NCBI GenBank assembly: GCA_973895155.1
Contig: OZ316897.1
Span: forward strand, 8,246,001-8,310,000
Length of the DNA stretch: 64,000 bases
DNA from: Marsupella aquatica
Taxonomy: Eukaryota; Marchantiophyta
Reading direction: 5' to 3'
Below the pieces are notes generated by a model, which worked only from the letters and a program-made list of their open reading frames with translations, searched no databases and had not been told where the DNA came from. Positions 1 through 11,654 of this stretch are shown here, in pieces; the stretch's first letter is position 1; each line of letters starts with the position of its first letter. Both the position numbers and the translations under genes were made by a program.

Positions 1-81
1 AGCTACCAAGCTTGTATTTGTATCAAATTTAGATTGGAAATTCAACCTAAAGACCTGACAAGGCAAGAGACAGTGTGAAAG

Positions 82-305
82 CTTGAAGCAGAGGTCAAAT
101 AGTCAAGCTGGGCAGCGGAGCTGATTTGCAATGACAGACTACAAGGTGAGAGAAAGAAACACCGCTTGAAGCTGAGCTCGAATGCAGCTGATGACAATGA
201 GAGAGGACAGGTGAGAGACAGAGACAGGCATGAAGCAAAGCTCAAATGGTCGGGCTGAGCAGTGGAGTTGATGATAACGATGTGGGACAAAGCGAGAGAG
301 AGACT
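82..305 (+). repeat. Imperfect purine-rich tandem repeat, about three units
   Basis: Three successive segments beginning with a TGAAGC-type motif (about 82, 165 and 229) share the order 'CAAATxGTC / GGGC(A/T)G / GGAGxTGAT / GACA'. Unit lengths are roughly 83, 64 and 72 bp. Reading frames crossing it carry repetitive Ser/Leu composition and look like products of the repeat, not genes. Confidence 0.5.
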
Positions 306-2200
306 AGCTACCTTCCTACCACGATTCAAGCAATTCTCTGAACCAGGAGGTGCTGACACACAGGGGAAACGGAAAGTAATTTAGGGCAAACCTCTAATCC
401 AGCTCAGAAGCTCCAAAATGTTGAAGAAAACAAACACAACATTGCGAAGCCCAATGCTTCAGTCTTGGAATGATCAGCAAGCGACGAAGAAAGGAGTCGG
501 TGGCATAACTAGCAGTAAACACCGCAGCAGTATAAGAGGTTATTCAATAACTTGATCAGCAACAGACAGGCACACGTATCGAGCTTCCTTCATCTCGAGG
601 GTGGCCAAAGGACGGATCGTACCACAAGATGCGAATCAAGTAAAGGCCGGAAGTCATGAAAAGAGTTGGACTTTGACGCAGTGTGAAACTCTCAGCTAGC
701 CTAGAAAGTTTCAATAAGTTCTACCTTTGTTGAACCCAGCTGTATAAATTCAAAACACTTCTCATAAGTCGACAGCAAATACCAGTCCAGCAAACACAGT
801 TCTGCTCCTACAAACTTGATCGAGAGATTGTCAAGTCATTTATACCATAGTGAGCTCTTAAAAGAGACTCGTTGAGTCCATTGTACACAACACCTAGTTC
901 GTCCGTGACTCATATTTGGTGACCAAATTGGTGCCAAATTTATATCAAAAGACTAGACCAAGCTTCTATACTAGCACCAACATGCGACCTAAATGACCGA
1001 TTTCGCATGCTGAGAATGTACAGTCCTTCGCTTTGTGGGATAGTGAAGGAACAAGTACCGAATCAGAGAGGCCGATTGTGATTCGGTTCATGTTCGATCC
1101 ACCCACTATTCCCAAAGACTGATGCAAGTACTAAACCCGGAAACTACATTCACGAATTTGAAGCCTTAGGTCTCATTCCTGGGCAGGAGCATGAGAGTAG
1201 AAGGGTCCTGACCTTCTTCCTGTCCCTTGCATTTTGGTCGCGCCAGCTTTGCAATGTGATCAGTCCCTTGCAAATAAAGCACCCTCCACTGGGTCTCATC
1301 CCTGGTATCTGCAGCGGATGTTTGCTTTCCCAGTTTCTTGCTCCAGTACCATCCTCAGCTTTTTTCTTAAGTGCCGCTTAGACCAGGAATCTGAGTCACT
1401 TCGCTTTTAAATCTCTTACTCTGGACTGGAGCTCCATCTCCCTGTAGAGATTGCATTCAGAGAATCGTTTACCAGTGGCCTAGAGCTCAGATCTCCAAAT
1501 TCAGTTCAAGCACAACTCTCTACAGCTGAACAATTCTGAGAGTAGCTTGTTCGTTTCGGATATTTTTCTGTACTGTGAATTCTTGTGATTAAAAGATGGG
1601 TCACGCCATTTCAAGAGATGACTTTCATGTAAAACAAAGAAATGATAAATGAACGGCACGATACAGAGAATTGCATTTCGCAAAAAGTGAGACTCCAACC
1701 TTCGATTTTTCACCACCACGCTCCTGGCCAATGGCCGCGTTCGTCTGAGCCGCATGAGGGGTCCCATTTCCCTCCGGAGCTTCTTCCCAGTCAGCTATTT
1801 CTTCGTCTTTCCCGGCTTGGAAAACCCATTTCTCAGAGGACGCGACAGCTTTCCGGTCTGCTGCTGCGTTTTTGTTTCGGTTGTGGGTCGCCTCCCGTCA
1901 CCACTTTGAAATTTTTTTGCGAGCGAGCTTCTGCCACTTGTTGCCCATCATTTTACATCCCTTGGACTGAACAATGCATTAATGCGATGTTGCCAGGGAG
2001 ATTCCTACTCGTCACTCCTGATCGAGACCTTCTTAAACCCTGCGTTGGGTGTTTCGTTACAATGTCTGGGCATGTTTGTCGATTAGGGCAAAATTGGGTC
2101 GTTCAACTGGGGGTTTAACCCTGCGGTTTTGTGAGTACGGTAAAAGTCACATGTACAACACTGCCAAAAACTAAACGAAGGAATACATGGCAGAACACCA
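306..2200. other. No gene recognised
   Basis: No recognisable coding domain, RNA gene or clear repeat. A 158-codon open frame on the plus strand (1642-2118) is somewhat GC-richer than its surroundings, but it has no motif I recognise and no convincing splice or promoter context. Confidence 0.4.
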
Positions 2201-2212
2201 AATTTGGTGACA

Positions 2213-2395
2213 TTTTTTTTTCCCTTTAAAAATAATCATTTATTTGAAGGAGAAATCTGTGAAACCTCAAAGAAAGGGAACAGTAAGTCAAAATATTTGA
2301 ACTCAAGACCTACCAGTTTCCACTAGACCTACCAGTTTCCACTCAAACTAGAGCTATCACTCAGCCATGCCTCTCTAGGCCCAAATTTGGTGACA
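2213..2395 (-). repeat. tRNA-derived SINE-like element, family 1
   Basis: Read on the minus strand, this has an internal pol III A box (TGGCTGAGTGATAG, 2354-2367) and, about 50 bp downstream, a B-box-like GAGTTCAAATA (2294-2304). A body follows that contains a 'TTTCACAGATTTC.CCTTCAAA' segment. The same order and body occur at 41850-41965, which supports a dispersed family. A short internal duplication (ACCTACCAGTTTCCACT, twice near 2310-2345) lies between the boxes. No poly(A) tail or target-site duplication was established. Confidence 0.55.
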
Positions 2396-3356
2396 TTAAC
2401 CCAAAGAAGCGAGAAAGCAATGGAAAAACTAGAAACACCAGATAGCCAAAAAAAGCTTGAGTGTTCTACCAACAGCAAAAGAACTATAGCTCTCCTGAGT
2501 AGCAAACTGAAAAGCCTAATATTAAAGTTCTAGAGTAAACCCCATCAGAAGGTCACTAATAAAAATTTGTCTAGATGTTCTAAAACCACCAGCCTTGACC
2601 TTGCAAAGAAAAGTGAATGTATGAGTTCTATTTGCTGTGACAAACACTTGTTGTTGATCAGGGAAAACTATGCCTAGACTAGACTAGACTAGATGCCTAT
2701 GCACGCATCATGTCGTAGAGCAAAAAAGTTATTGCGTGTAAGTGTTGTCGAGCTTAAGTGGCTATTCAAAATGTGGGGGAATGCAGGTCAGGCAAGGGTG
2801 CTAGAAACTGATTCCCTAGTGTCTCTTGATTTTTCCCTGCTACTTATATATATCATTTTATTTTTTTCTCACCTTTCCAAAATTCTTGGCTTCACAGTGC
2901 GCCACATCATCATGGCATGCTCCAAACAGGAAGAGACTTGTTTTTGGATAAAATTAACTTATGTGTTCGTGTTTGTGGCAACTTTGTTGTAAAAATTGGG
3001 ACGCCATGCCATAAAAGAGAATGTAAAAAAACTAACATGCAAATCAAAAGACAAAAGATTGAGGTAAAATTGTTCCAGTTTTATTCACAATTTGATTTTA
3101 TTCAAAACATAAAAAAAATTTGACAACAATTTTTGGTTTGACATTGCTGAGTCAAATCATAATGAAAACTTACTAAAGACATCTTGGGTACCACAACATA
3201 TTTTTTCTTAGTGATATTTTGGCTAACACAATATCTCTTTTCTTAATGACACCTTGGGCACACATTTTTTGCAGTATATTTTGGGTATCACAAGATATTT
3301 TTTCTTAACAACAATTTGAGAGACACATTTGTTTTTGCCATGCACTGGTATTGAGC
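2396..3356. other. AT-rich intergenic DNA, no gene recognised
   Basis: Contains a short GACTA microsatellite (about 2672-2691) and AT-rich sequence. A segment near 2400-2620 loosely resembles 24220-24400, so it may be repeat-derived. No coding signal was seen. Confidence 0.4.
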
Positions 3357-3480
3357 TACACTCTTTACAGTATTTAGTGTCATAAAACAATTAGTATCAC
3401 ACACACTAATTAGATGTAGCCCTTGATTTTCAGCCAAGTGACACTATTTACCGTCACCCCTAATTTTGAACAATAAATTA
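3357..3480 (+). repeat. Left terminal inverted repeat
   Basis: Matches the reverse complement of about 6790-6918. The outer ~35 bp are nearly identical. Inner parts share TGACACTATTT and CACACAC-rich tracts. Confidence 0.65.
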
Positions 3481-3901
3481 ACATATTGAAAAATATTGAT
3501 GATTAGAGGTAATAATGTTATTGGTGGTAACCCTAAACTGGACCCATTCCAAAGTTATCCGGACTACCAGTGACATCTCTTTGTGTGTATGTTCTTAGAA
3601 AGTTTTTTTGTGTTTTAGCTTGTCAGTCTTTGTGAAAGGAGGTTGACATATTGATAACATGGCGGGAATGGATTGGCCATCATAGCTGGATTTGCTAGAC
3701 CAAGGGAAAGAGAATCCAAGAGAGAATCAACACTATGTCAAAATGTCACTGGTAATTAATATGCATCTCCTTTGGCTTATCCTCGTTGCACTTCAAAAAA
3801 TGATAAATGAAGACCCCAAAAATGTGGGGACCGGGACACGAAGATTCATGGAGACTAGTCCCTGTTTTGTCATTAAATGCACCTCGGTTCTCCCCCACAC
3901 C

Positions 3902-4140
3902 CCACCGGAAGACCCTCCTCATTTTTGTGTCACAATTCAGTTTCAGGCCAACCTTTTTGGGTTCCCTCGTTGCCCCTGCCCATCCTATGCCTGGGCAGCC
4001 CTTAAAATCACACCCTTCCTTCCCAACACCCCACCTGAAGACTCTCCTCATTTTTGTGTCACAAGTTGGTTTCAGGCCAACCTTTTTGGGTTCCCTCGCT
4101 GCCCCTGCCCATCCCATGCCTGGGCAGCCCCTAAAACCCC
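3902..4140 (+). repeat. Tandem duplication (period ~129 bp) in the left arm of the element
   Basis: Segments beginning at 3902 (CCACCGGAAGA) and 4031 (CCACCTGAAGA) share about 110 bp, including 'CCTTTTTGGGTTCCCTC' and 'CCTGCCCATCC'. A third, inverted copy lies at about 5975-6090. The 120-198 codon open frames on both strands here arise from this repeat. Confidence 0.7.
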
Positions 4141-5904
4141 CACCCTTCCAGCTGCTGACTGTTTGTTGAGTAGGGGTGGTGAACAAAGTTGCCATGACAC
4201 GAAGGAGTGTTTACGGCAAGCATCTACTCTTTCCCTTATCCCCTTTCTATGTCTTTCCCCAATTTCTCCAAAGAATAGTCTTCCGTGAACTTTAGTAAGG
4301 TGAACCAATGGTTTGGGTGAAATCCGGGTGCCTCACCGATGCTATTTGGGTGCTATTTTTTTAATTTGTTTTTTGCAGTTAAATCAAGTGGCCCTTAAAC
4401 CATTCTTTGATGCTATTTTGCCAAAAACCTTTGTGGAAATATTCATGTTAGACTTGAGCTTTTCGTTGGTGTTATTTTTGTGAAAGTTTTTTTCAGATGT
4501 GAGCATCTAGCTAGAGCATTTCAGGCAATTTATGTCACTTAAATGGTAATTTTTATTGTTTAGCTTAGTACACAATGCTCTAATTGAATTCACAAGGCAT
4601 CAATTGATTCATAAAAATGAGCACTAGGATGCATATAGTAACAAATGTAAAAGCAGTTATATGACCTTAAAATTTGAGCTCAATGTTGGTGAAACAACCA
4701 CAAAATTAGCTATCAAAATCATATCACAATTCACATCTCTATGTTTACTCAAAGTGACACAAAAGAAACTTTCACAAAAAGAACTTGGTGTGTTTAGGAA
4801 ATACTCACGTTGGACTCCTTTTTTTGGCAAAATAGCATCAAAGAATTGTTTAAATCACACTTGATTTATTTGCAGAAAACAAATTTTAAAAAATAGTACC
4901 CAAAACCATTGACTCGCCTTACTAAAGTTCAGGTAAGACTATGCTTTGGAGAAATACTTTCAGGTGTGAGTACTGCCAAAAAATTTGAGATGGAATAACT
5001 AAAGAGAGTAAATATTAGGTACCTTAAAGTAGTACTTACCTTGCACAAGTATTTCAACACATGAAAAAAAATGAATATGGGAGTGACAAGGGCTAAATAC
5101 TTTGTACATATGTTATCTATTTATTTTAAGCAAGTGTACACTTAAAATTGCTTCTAGAGAGTACATTTGGTGGACTGATGTAGATAATTGTAGGATTATG
5201 TTACAATTAAAAAATGCAGAAAAGAATCACTGACACAGGTCATGAGAAAGGGTTGCAGGGACAAGGGGCCCCATTAAGTATATTTGAAAAGTGAGAGTGA
5301 CGAATATCTTTACCTAGAGGGGACCCATCAAGTATTTTGCTGGCGCTTTTTGTGATCGTTTAGTTTCTGCCTTGAAATTCCTTTCTTTGTCTTTTCTCAA
5401 CTCCATTTCTCAACCAAACCAGACTTTTTGACATCCTTTGATTCATGCCAGAAATTTTTGTCTGTAGGGTTGTAGTTATTTTAGTCATTTTTGCAGTTGT
5501 TTGGACTCAGGCTTATTTTGGCTCTTTAATCTTACAGAGGTTAGGCTCATGTTTTCACCCCTTTATTGAGTCACTTGCCTTTGGTATCCTGTTTCCTGGT
5601 TTGACATTTTTTGTTCTTTGGAAATGTCACATATACATTCTCCTTCAACCAGATAGTTCTTTTCTGGAATCTGAGATAATTTTGTTCCTACAAAAGAGAC
5701 CTCAATGCAACCACACTCAATGCTGAGAGGAATTCCTGCCTGAAAAAAAATATATTTGTAGGGAGGGTTTAGTTCTTCTTGCAATTGGTGACTGCGCTCG
5801 CCTTATTTGGCTCTTTGGTCTTATTTCCATGTTTCAAACTTTCAAAATACAGTTAGAAAAATCTGACTAATGACCAGAGAGCGGGCCAGAGAACCCATTA
5901 TTTA

Positions 5905-5953
5905 AAATAAAAATATAGAAATAAAAATATAGAAATAAAAATATAGAAATAAA
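5905..5953 (+). repeat. AT-rich microsatellite, ~14 bp unit
   Basis: The unit AAATAAAAATATAG is repeated about three and a half times. Confidence 0.8.
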
Positions 5954-6789
5954 GGGGTTACCAAAAAGGGCTAGGTTTTAAGGGCTGCCCAAGCATGGGA
6001 TGGGCAGGGGCAGCCAGGGGACCCAAAAAGGCTGGCCTGAAAAAAGTGGGACAGAAAAACGAGGAGAGTCTTCCGGTCAGGTGTGGGGGAAAACCAAGAT
6101 GCATTTAATGACAAAACAGGGACTCGTCTCCCTGAATGACACGAAGCACATCTGGGAAATTGATAAATCCAGGCAAACATTGGTTTTTGTCATTGGCAAG
6201 GAACTTTGTAGCTGAGCTGAATAGTTATGTTGACACACATGACATGTCTTGTGTACAAAATTCAATGATAAACAAGGGTTTGTCTCTAAATGTGAATGGT
6301 GTATAGTCTGAAAATCAATTTACACCTAAGCTTCAGAATATCATAGTAAAGTATCAAGTGAATTTTGAAGGGAGTCGAGTTGGCTTTGACATTGATGCTA
6401 CTGTTGAAGTGGCTCCTGATGGTGGTGAACCAGGTGAAGAGCCGGCTCAACCCACTTCTCTTGGGGCTGTATGTAGTCTTGCAAGGATGAAACACAAGCA
6501 GGGACACAAGGGACAGGTTGTAGGAGAGTGAAAAGGATGTTAGTTCGTAGCTTCAACATGTGTTATTCATAGTTGATAGAAGTGAATTAAACAGATCTTG
6601 TTTGCTCAATGTGGTTGAGTACCCCAAACTGCAATTTGTGAGTTATAAATTTATGAAGTTTGTTCAATGTTTGAGTAGTAAATTTTGTAAATTGTAATAA
6701 AATATTGTGTACATTTTTTTAAATTTTTTTATTAGCAAGTTTTGACTATTATATCTTCTATTTGTTTTAACTTAAGTGTGTGTGACACT

Positions 6790-6918
6790 ATTTGACATGT
6801 GACCATAATTAGTGTCATACCCATATTAGTGTCACACACCCTAATTAGGGTCAGTTACCTCAAATATAACCTCACTCTAATTAGAGTGTGTGAGACTAAA
6901 TACTGTAAAAGAGTGTAG
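6790..6918 (-). repeat. Right terminal inverted repeat
   Basis: Reverse-complement partner of 3357-3480. It contains repeated 'TAATTAGxGT' and 'GTGTCA' words. Confidence 0.65.
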
Positions 6919-8615
6919 TTGTGTATGTTAAGTACACATCCTTCATGATAACAAATTACACTTATTGCTGAAGATAATTGATCTTGTTCCTCATTGACTC
7001 ACATGGATAGTTGGCGACTGGTCGATCATTCGGATAAATTATGTAAGTGAATGTATCATTCTCTCGAATGTTTGTGACCGTCAAAATTAATCACAAGCTT
7101 GAATGCTTTAACAGGATTGTATACGACATGGCCGGTATCAAAGGGCCGCAGGTCCACTGACAGAGAAAGCTAGCTGCGAGACACTGAGCTTCAATCGGCC
7201 GGGTCTGGAGGCCGTTGAAGTCGTGTCTGCAATCTAGGGAGGCATGTGAAGGTGTGCATGACCTGTATTGCCAGTTAAATTTGTTAGAGATGTGTCCACC
7301 TTCTCGTCAGTCTATGTTGGCTCGTTAAAAGATGGCATGCGCATCCGAAGCCAGCAGCATTTTGTCACTATATATAAGTAGGCAAAATTATTGATCACTT
7401 CGGACTGCATTCTTTCAAAGCTACATACTACACAGTACCAAAACGGACAGAAGGTACTAGCTACTGTTAACATATTGAAACGTTCAGAAATATTTTAATT
7501 GACTTTGATGTCCGAAATTAAGAGGATTTTGATCAATTCCATACCACACTTGTGTGAAGTGAGCCTTACATCTGAGAAGTGAGACGAGCCAGACCGGAAG
7601 GTGTGAGAAGCATATCCACGGAGATTGTTGATTGAATCTAATTTTTAGCATGTCAGAGAAGAATTGTCTCAAAGAGCGTTCTTCCGTAAAATCATCGCCA
7701 AGGACGGCTTGAGGTATGAAAACAAACCAAAACGACAGCTCAAGGTTATTTTTGGACCTTGCCTTTCTGGCGTGTGAATCTAATTTGGCCTCAATTCAGT
7801 GTAATGCCTCAGTCTCGACCTCATTCGGAAGGGTCTCAAGACCAAAACATCCCCAGGCGAGGTAATTTCCATCGTACGTCGAGTGTGGCCGGCACTCGAC
7901 AAACACGGAGCCACACAGTACGATTTACAGCCTGTGTGAAGGCATGCGATTCGAGCCAGGTGCGAAGTTCAAGACGTTAACAAATTGTTCCTGGAATTAC
8001 AATCCGCAACTAATATTGTATACTATAACAATTGCTGATAATCATGATGATTATGCTGTATCCATTGAGAGATCGACAAAACGCTTAACGCGAACAACAA
8101 GAATGAAAGCTTTGACAAGTATCTCTAATTAAAAGAAAAGTTGTCGAAGATCGGCAGTATTGCAGTTGCTGCTGAACCTCAGTGTACAGTCTTCTTGAAG
8201 CATATGATCTAAAGTAGCCAGTCAGTTGCAAATTATTGTATGGCGTGTGGCCAACTTTGTAGTCGTTTGTACCCAACTATGTGCCGGCTATACGTACGTG
8301 ACTCCACCGACTGTGCTGGGGCTAAGACTACTTGACCGTTAAAAAGGCTCTACGACTGAAAACTTGCCTCTCTAGCTAGCTCTAACTTACAAGATACGAT
8401 AATGAGTTTCGGTAGCTACTGCACTAAACTAGATCGAATTAGCTAAAGGAACAAAAAAGGTACTGTAGCTTTATGAGAAGTACATTATCAATGGCTTCAA
8501 GCTTAAGTGGATGCCACGAATTATTGTTATCTGACTTGATCCAGTGTTTCTCATATGATCCTCCTTTTCGTCATCGAAAAGCTGGCCGGGTGCATCAAAC
8601 TCTTCACGACACAAT
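6919..8615. other. Intergenic, no gene recognised
   Basis: No supported coding region. The only notable signal is a TATA-like sequence at 7368-7378. The part nearest 8615 probably includes the 3' untranslated region of the lectin gene on the minus strand. Confidence 0.4.
7368..7378 (+). promoter_or_regulatory. TATA-box-like sequence
   Basis: CTATATATAAG preceded by GTCA and followed about 30 bp later by a CA-containing pyrimidine context is a plausible plant core promoter. No protein-coding frame follows, so any transcript would be non-coding or decayed. Weak call. Confidence 0.2.
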
Positions 8616-9113
8616 TCAAGGCCAGGGGACATAAGGATCACTGGTGTGCCAAATGGGTTTATGGGTCGAAGTGAATACCCCCAGATTTCCATACAAGGTG
8701 ATTGACGCATAGAACTCATCTTCATAAGGCTGGGTAGAATTGGACGTCCAGATTACGACTCGTTCGTCAGCCCGTTCACCGTAGATGACCAGATTTCCAT
8801 CCCTTTGCATAGCAAGGTAGCAGACGTGGTAACCAAACTGCTTTGTGTTAGACGACCAGTGAGGATTGAAGTCTTTGTACACCATCAGATTGCAGTCCGT
8901 CTGCCATTTTGCTTGGTAGATGCTGATGCCACCCTGGTTACTGCATTGTGTAGCGATCGAGTGAACAATCTCAGTGCCCATCGACCTCCAAGCCGTAGCT
9001 GCGACCCATTGGGACAGTGATGGTCCGTCATATCCTTCTACACTGGAGGGCGATGACAAAAATGCCATTGTCCAAGCTGCAACTGCAAACAGAAAGACGA
9101 GGAACTTCCTCAT
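8616..9113 (-). CDS. Secreted GNA/bulb-type mannose-binding lectin-like protein, 165 aa
   Basis: A small protein of the GNA-type (bulb-type, B-lectin) fold, whose members bind mannose. Residues 1-27 look like a secretory signal peptide (MRKFLVFLFAVAAW then a small-residue region), so it should act outside the cell or in the endomembrane system. Two mannose-site motifs of the form QxDxNxxxY are intact: QTDCNLMVY at 71-79 and QRDGNLVIY at 103-111. A third is degenerate (LYGNLGVF, 140-147). Cys74 and Cys98 match the position and spacing of the disulfide in snowdrop lectin. The ATG at 9113 is chosen because it starts the signal peptide; the frame also runs further upstream, but only with non-ATG starts. 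It has no introns and no kinase or PAN domain, so it is not a lectin receptor kinase. The family is well supported; sugar specificity is inferred. Confidence 0.85.
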   Translation of the reverse strand: MRKFLVFLFAVAAWTMAFLSSPSSVEGYDGPSLSQWVAATAWRSMGTEIVHSIATQCSNQGGISIYQAKWQTDCNLMVYKDFNPHWSSNTKQFGYHVCYLAMQRDGNLVIYGERADERVVIWTSNSTQPYEDEFYASITLYGNLGVFTSTHKPIWHTSDPYVPWP

Positions 9114-9883
9114 AACTTCCCAGTGCTTGCCAGATAGATATGAAAGTTGACAAATTGTAACTTTGGTGCTCAAGCACCTGACTAGTCTACATAGAATGGT
9201 TCACTATCGATCGAGACGATGAAACAATTCACTGTACCATTCAGATCTCCACAAAGTCTGACAGCTAGCAGTACCAGATGCACATTGACAAGGTGTATTG
9301 AGCAAATCCAGTTGCGTTGGTTCAAGGAGCCTGCTACTCTAGGTCGATCGGACTGACGTAAGTCGAGACTAGAAAGAAACATAAAGCAAATGTGGCAGAG
9401 CTAATTAATGACGAATCGCGAGACAAACTAAGAGGGAACAGCGACACAAGCTAGGACGAAGGGACGAATCCTAAGGATGGGAGAGAGGTACGTCGAACGA
9501 GACAGACTGAGAAACTCTCTCGCATTGAGCTCTTAAGACTGGACATGAGAAGGGCCACTGATCGATGGAGAACGGATCGACTCAGGATGCGGACGAGTGG
9601 CAATTTAGAAGTGTTGAGCGATTTGCATGTCGTTCTGAACATTGCTTCCGTTTCAAATCCTACGTTCGTTACCCGTCTTCGTCTTTCGGTAACGCATGTC
9701 GGTTAACAAAGATAATCTTACGCGGCCTTGCTCACGTTTGTACTCACACGCTTTCTGAAAAGTCTCGGTAGGTCGTGAAGCAAATCGATCACCGTGTGAC
9801 ATGTAATCAATTCTGCCATGTGTGAGTGTTATAGATTAGAGACCGGGTGTGGAATGAAGGACGATTACTCCTCTTAAGCCCCG

Positions 9884-10250
9884 ACTAATAAATTCTCAAA
9901 CAACACACAGATGGACTAATGATTCTCAAGTCCCCAAAACGACTAATGATTTCTCACACAACACACAGACGGACTCATGAAACTCTGAAGTAACTCTACT
10001 TGAGGTGTGCAAAAGTGAACTAGAAGTTCTCTCATTCTGGGTGTCTCATTCTCCACTGGAAGACAGTTCTCTCATTCTGCTCGGACAGCAATTGCCGGTG
10101 ACTTAGAGCCAAGCACATCCCGAAGCCCCAAAGTTCTACTTAGAGGTGACTTAGAGCCAAGGACATCTGGAAGCCCAAAGGTCGACTGAGAGACGACGCT
10201 CAAACCCTGGACCAGTGTCTAAATAACAGTCGGCTCACCCCGATTTGATC
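9884..10250. repeat. Clustered imperfect repeats, related to 47.0-47.4 kb
   Basis: A ~60 bp segment containing ACACACAGA(T/C)GGACT is duplicated near 9905 and 9962. 'AGTTCTCTCATTCT' recurs near 10023 and 10065, and 'GTGACTTAGAGCCAAG' near 10098 and 10146. The last part (about 10170-10245) resembles the 105-121 bp satellite at 47039-47360: both run 'ACTxAGAGAC', 'CTGGA', 'AACAGTC', 'CTCACCC', 'GATTTG'. The homology is diverged. Confidence 0.5.
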
Positions 10251-10479
10251 ACATTATGGATAACTACTATGGATGACTTTACTATATTTTTGAAGAAGGG
10301 AAACCTCTTTGAGTAAGTTGCGCGACTCGTTTACAAGAGGAAAAATCACTCTTGTATTTATAGAACTTCTTACAACTGTTGTAACTAATCGTCTTGACGC
10401 ATAACACAGATCAGGCCTGCCCGAGATAGTTTGGTGGGAAAATCACTGGTTTCATGTTTTTATATTTTTACGTCAATTC

Positions 10480-11022
10480 TTAGAACGGCCGGTGCAACAA
10501 CATCTGTTGGGCAATGTCATCTGAAGGGTCCATGTCAAAATAATCTGGTAGCAATCCATATGAAATGAAAAATTTCTGTACAATTTCTCTCTTCATAGGT
10601 GCTACCCGATCTAGAACTAATGGTTTACACACGTCTAGTAACTAGAAAGGCCAGAAAGGCAAGAGATAAATGGATATCCCATAAACCAGTTGCCAATAAC
10701 TAAGACGCAGGCTATCCTCTAGAATAGCAACCATTATCTGATGTGGTGGACATTCATTTGATGATAAAAACCATTTCTCAAATGTATCATTCGACAGCCC
10801 ATTTGCTGCAATTGACTCCTACAATTAAAGGCTCTTGTTCACCAGAGCCCAGAGACCAGTTCTAAGTTCAGTCTTACTCTGCAAACTTGAATAATATCAG
10901 TAAGATCAGTGGGAGGACACTTAAGAAAAGGTAACAAGTATTGGGTCCTAAAAAGCAGAAAAAATTCAGTGTGGCCTGCAAGCCTACTCACTCAGTTGTT
11001 TTGCCAGATTGAACAGTTCCAT
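10480..11022 (-). CDS. Predicted four-exon protein of unknown family, 132 aa, with very short introns
   Basis: On the minus strand the exons are 11022-10988, 10947-10878, 10818-10687 and 10641-10480. Joining them gives an uninterrupted frame from an ATG (MELFNLAKQLSE) to a TAA after MLLHRPF. All three introns are GT...AG and all phases agree. The product is rich in Leu, Asp and aromatic residues, for example FEKWFLSSNECPPHQ and FISYGLLPDYFDMDP, and has no signal peptide. I do not recognise the family. The introns would be 40, 59 and 45 nt, shorter than those in UFD1 here (106-343 nt) and near or below the usual plant minimum. The 45-nt one is a multiple of three but holds an in-frame stop, so splicing is needed. 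The ATG may be internal to a longer gene, since coding-like exons and a NOP56 relic lie upstream. It may also be a decayed or foreign gene. Confidence 0.4.
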
Positions 11023-11654
11023 GGGGAACTCAATGCGGGTTCATCCAGGTCCCTAGAGCTCCAATCTCTGTCAATCCAATGATACAATCTTAAGACGGCA
11101 AAACAGTGACATATTTCCACCCCTGAACTAATATAGTTGAGGAAACGCCTTGCACACACTTAGGCAAGCTACCGCGGGTGAGGCATACACCACAAGTAAG
11201 GTAAGAGGCAAAGAACGAAGGCTGCATTGCATCGCTAAACCAACTTGTTGCAAGCCCGCTAGCTGCAGAGACTGCCATGTTAATTAGGTTGACTGTATAT
11301 TTCCAATTTGTAAAGACAATCCTAATCATCTTCTAAGTATTGCCCTAATAGAACTGTCTGCACTTCCTAGACGTGTTGGAAATTTAAACAACTCCATCCA
11401 CTAAGCTGCATCATCCCAGCTAAATCCACAACTCGATTGCTTTAGAGTCAATGGAACTGAAATAGAATTCAGGCTACTAGCAATGCTGCAGGCATGGTTG
11501 ACAAATCACTACCAGCTTGATTTCTTTGACTCCTGCTTTAAAAACCTACGTCGTACTTGTGCATATACATGCGCATTAATCTTGATCTCCCACTCCAGCT
11601 TAATTAGAGATGTTATAATCATCAATAATTGAAGTCCTTCTATATACATATGCA

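Larger units (their letters stand above)
3357..6918. mobile_element. 3.56 kb fold-back DNA transposon-like element, non-autonomous
   Basis: The left end begins CTACACTC then TTTACAGTATTTAGT. The right end read in reverse begins CTACACTCT then TTTACAGTATTTAGT, with further matching 'CACACAC..TAATTA' sequence inside, so both ends carry long imperfect terminal inverted repeats. Inside, two more inverted pairs are nested: 3850-4012 against 5975-6131 (about 160 bp, well conserved) and 4282-4465 against 4785-4945. The right half carries about 1 kb with no counterpart on the left, as if it received an insertion. The termini sit within CTA...TAG, so a TA target duplication is possible but cannot be separated from the repeats. 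No transposase frame was found, so it is probably mobilised in trans. The superfamily is not assigned. Confidence 0.7.

Noticed and set aside
1642-2118. 158-codon plus-strand frame
   Set aside because: No signal peptide, domain or splice context, and low similarity to anything I know. Length alone is insufficient.
3692-4288. 198-codon frame with overlapping frames on both strands
   Set aside because: It lies in the 129-bp duplicated, inverted segment of the fold-back element. The same peptide block recurs twice because the DNA does.
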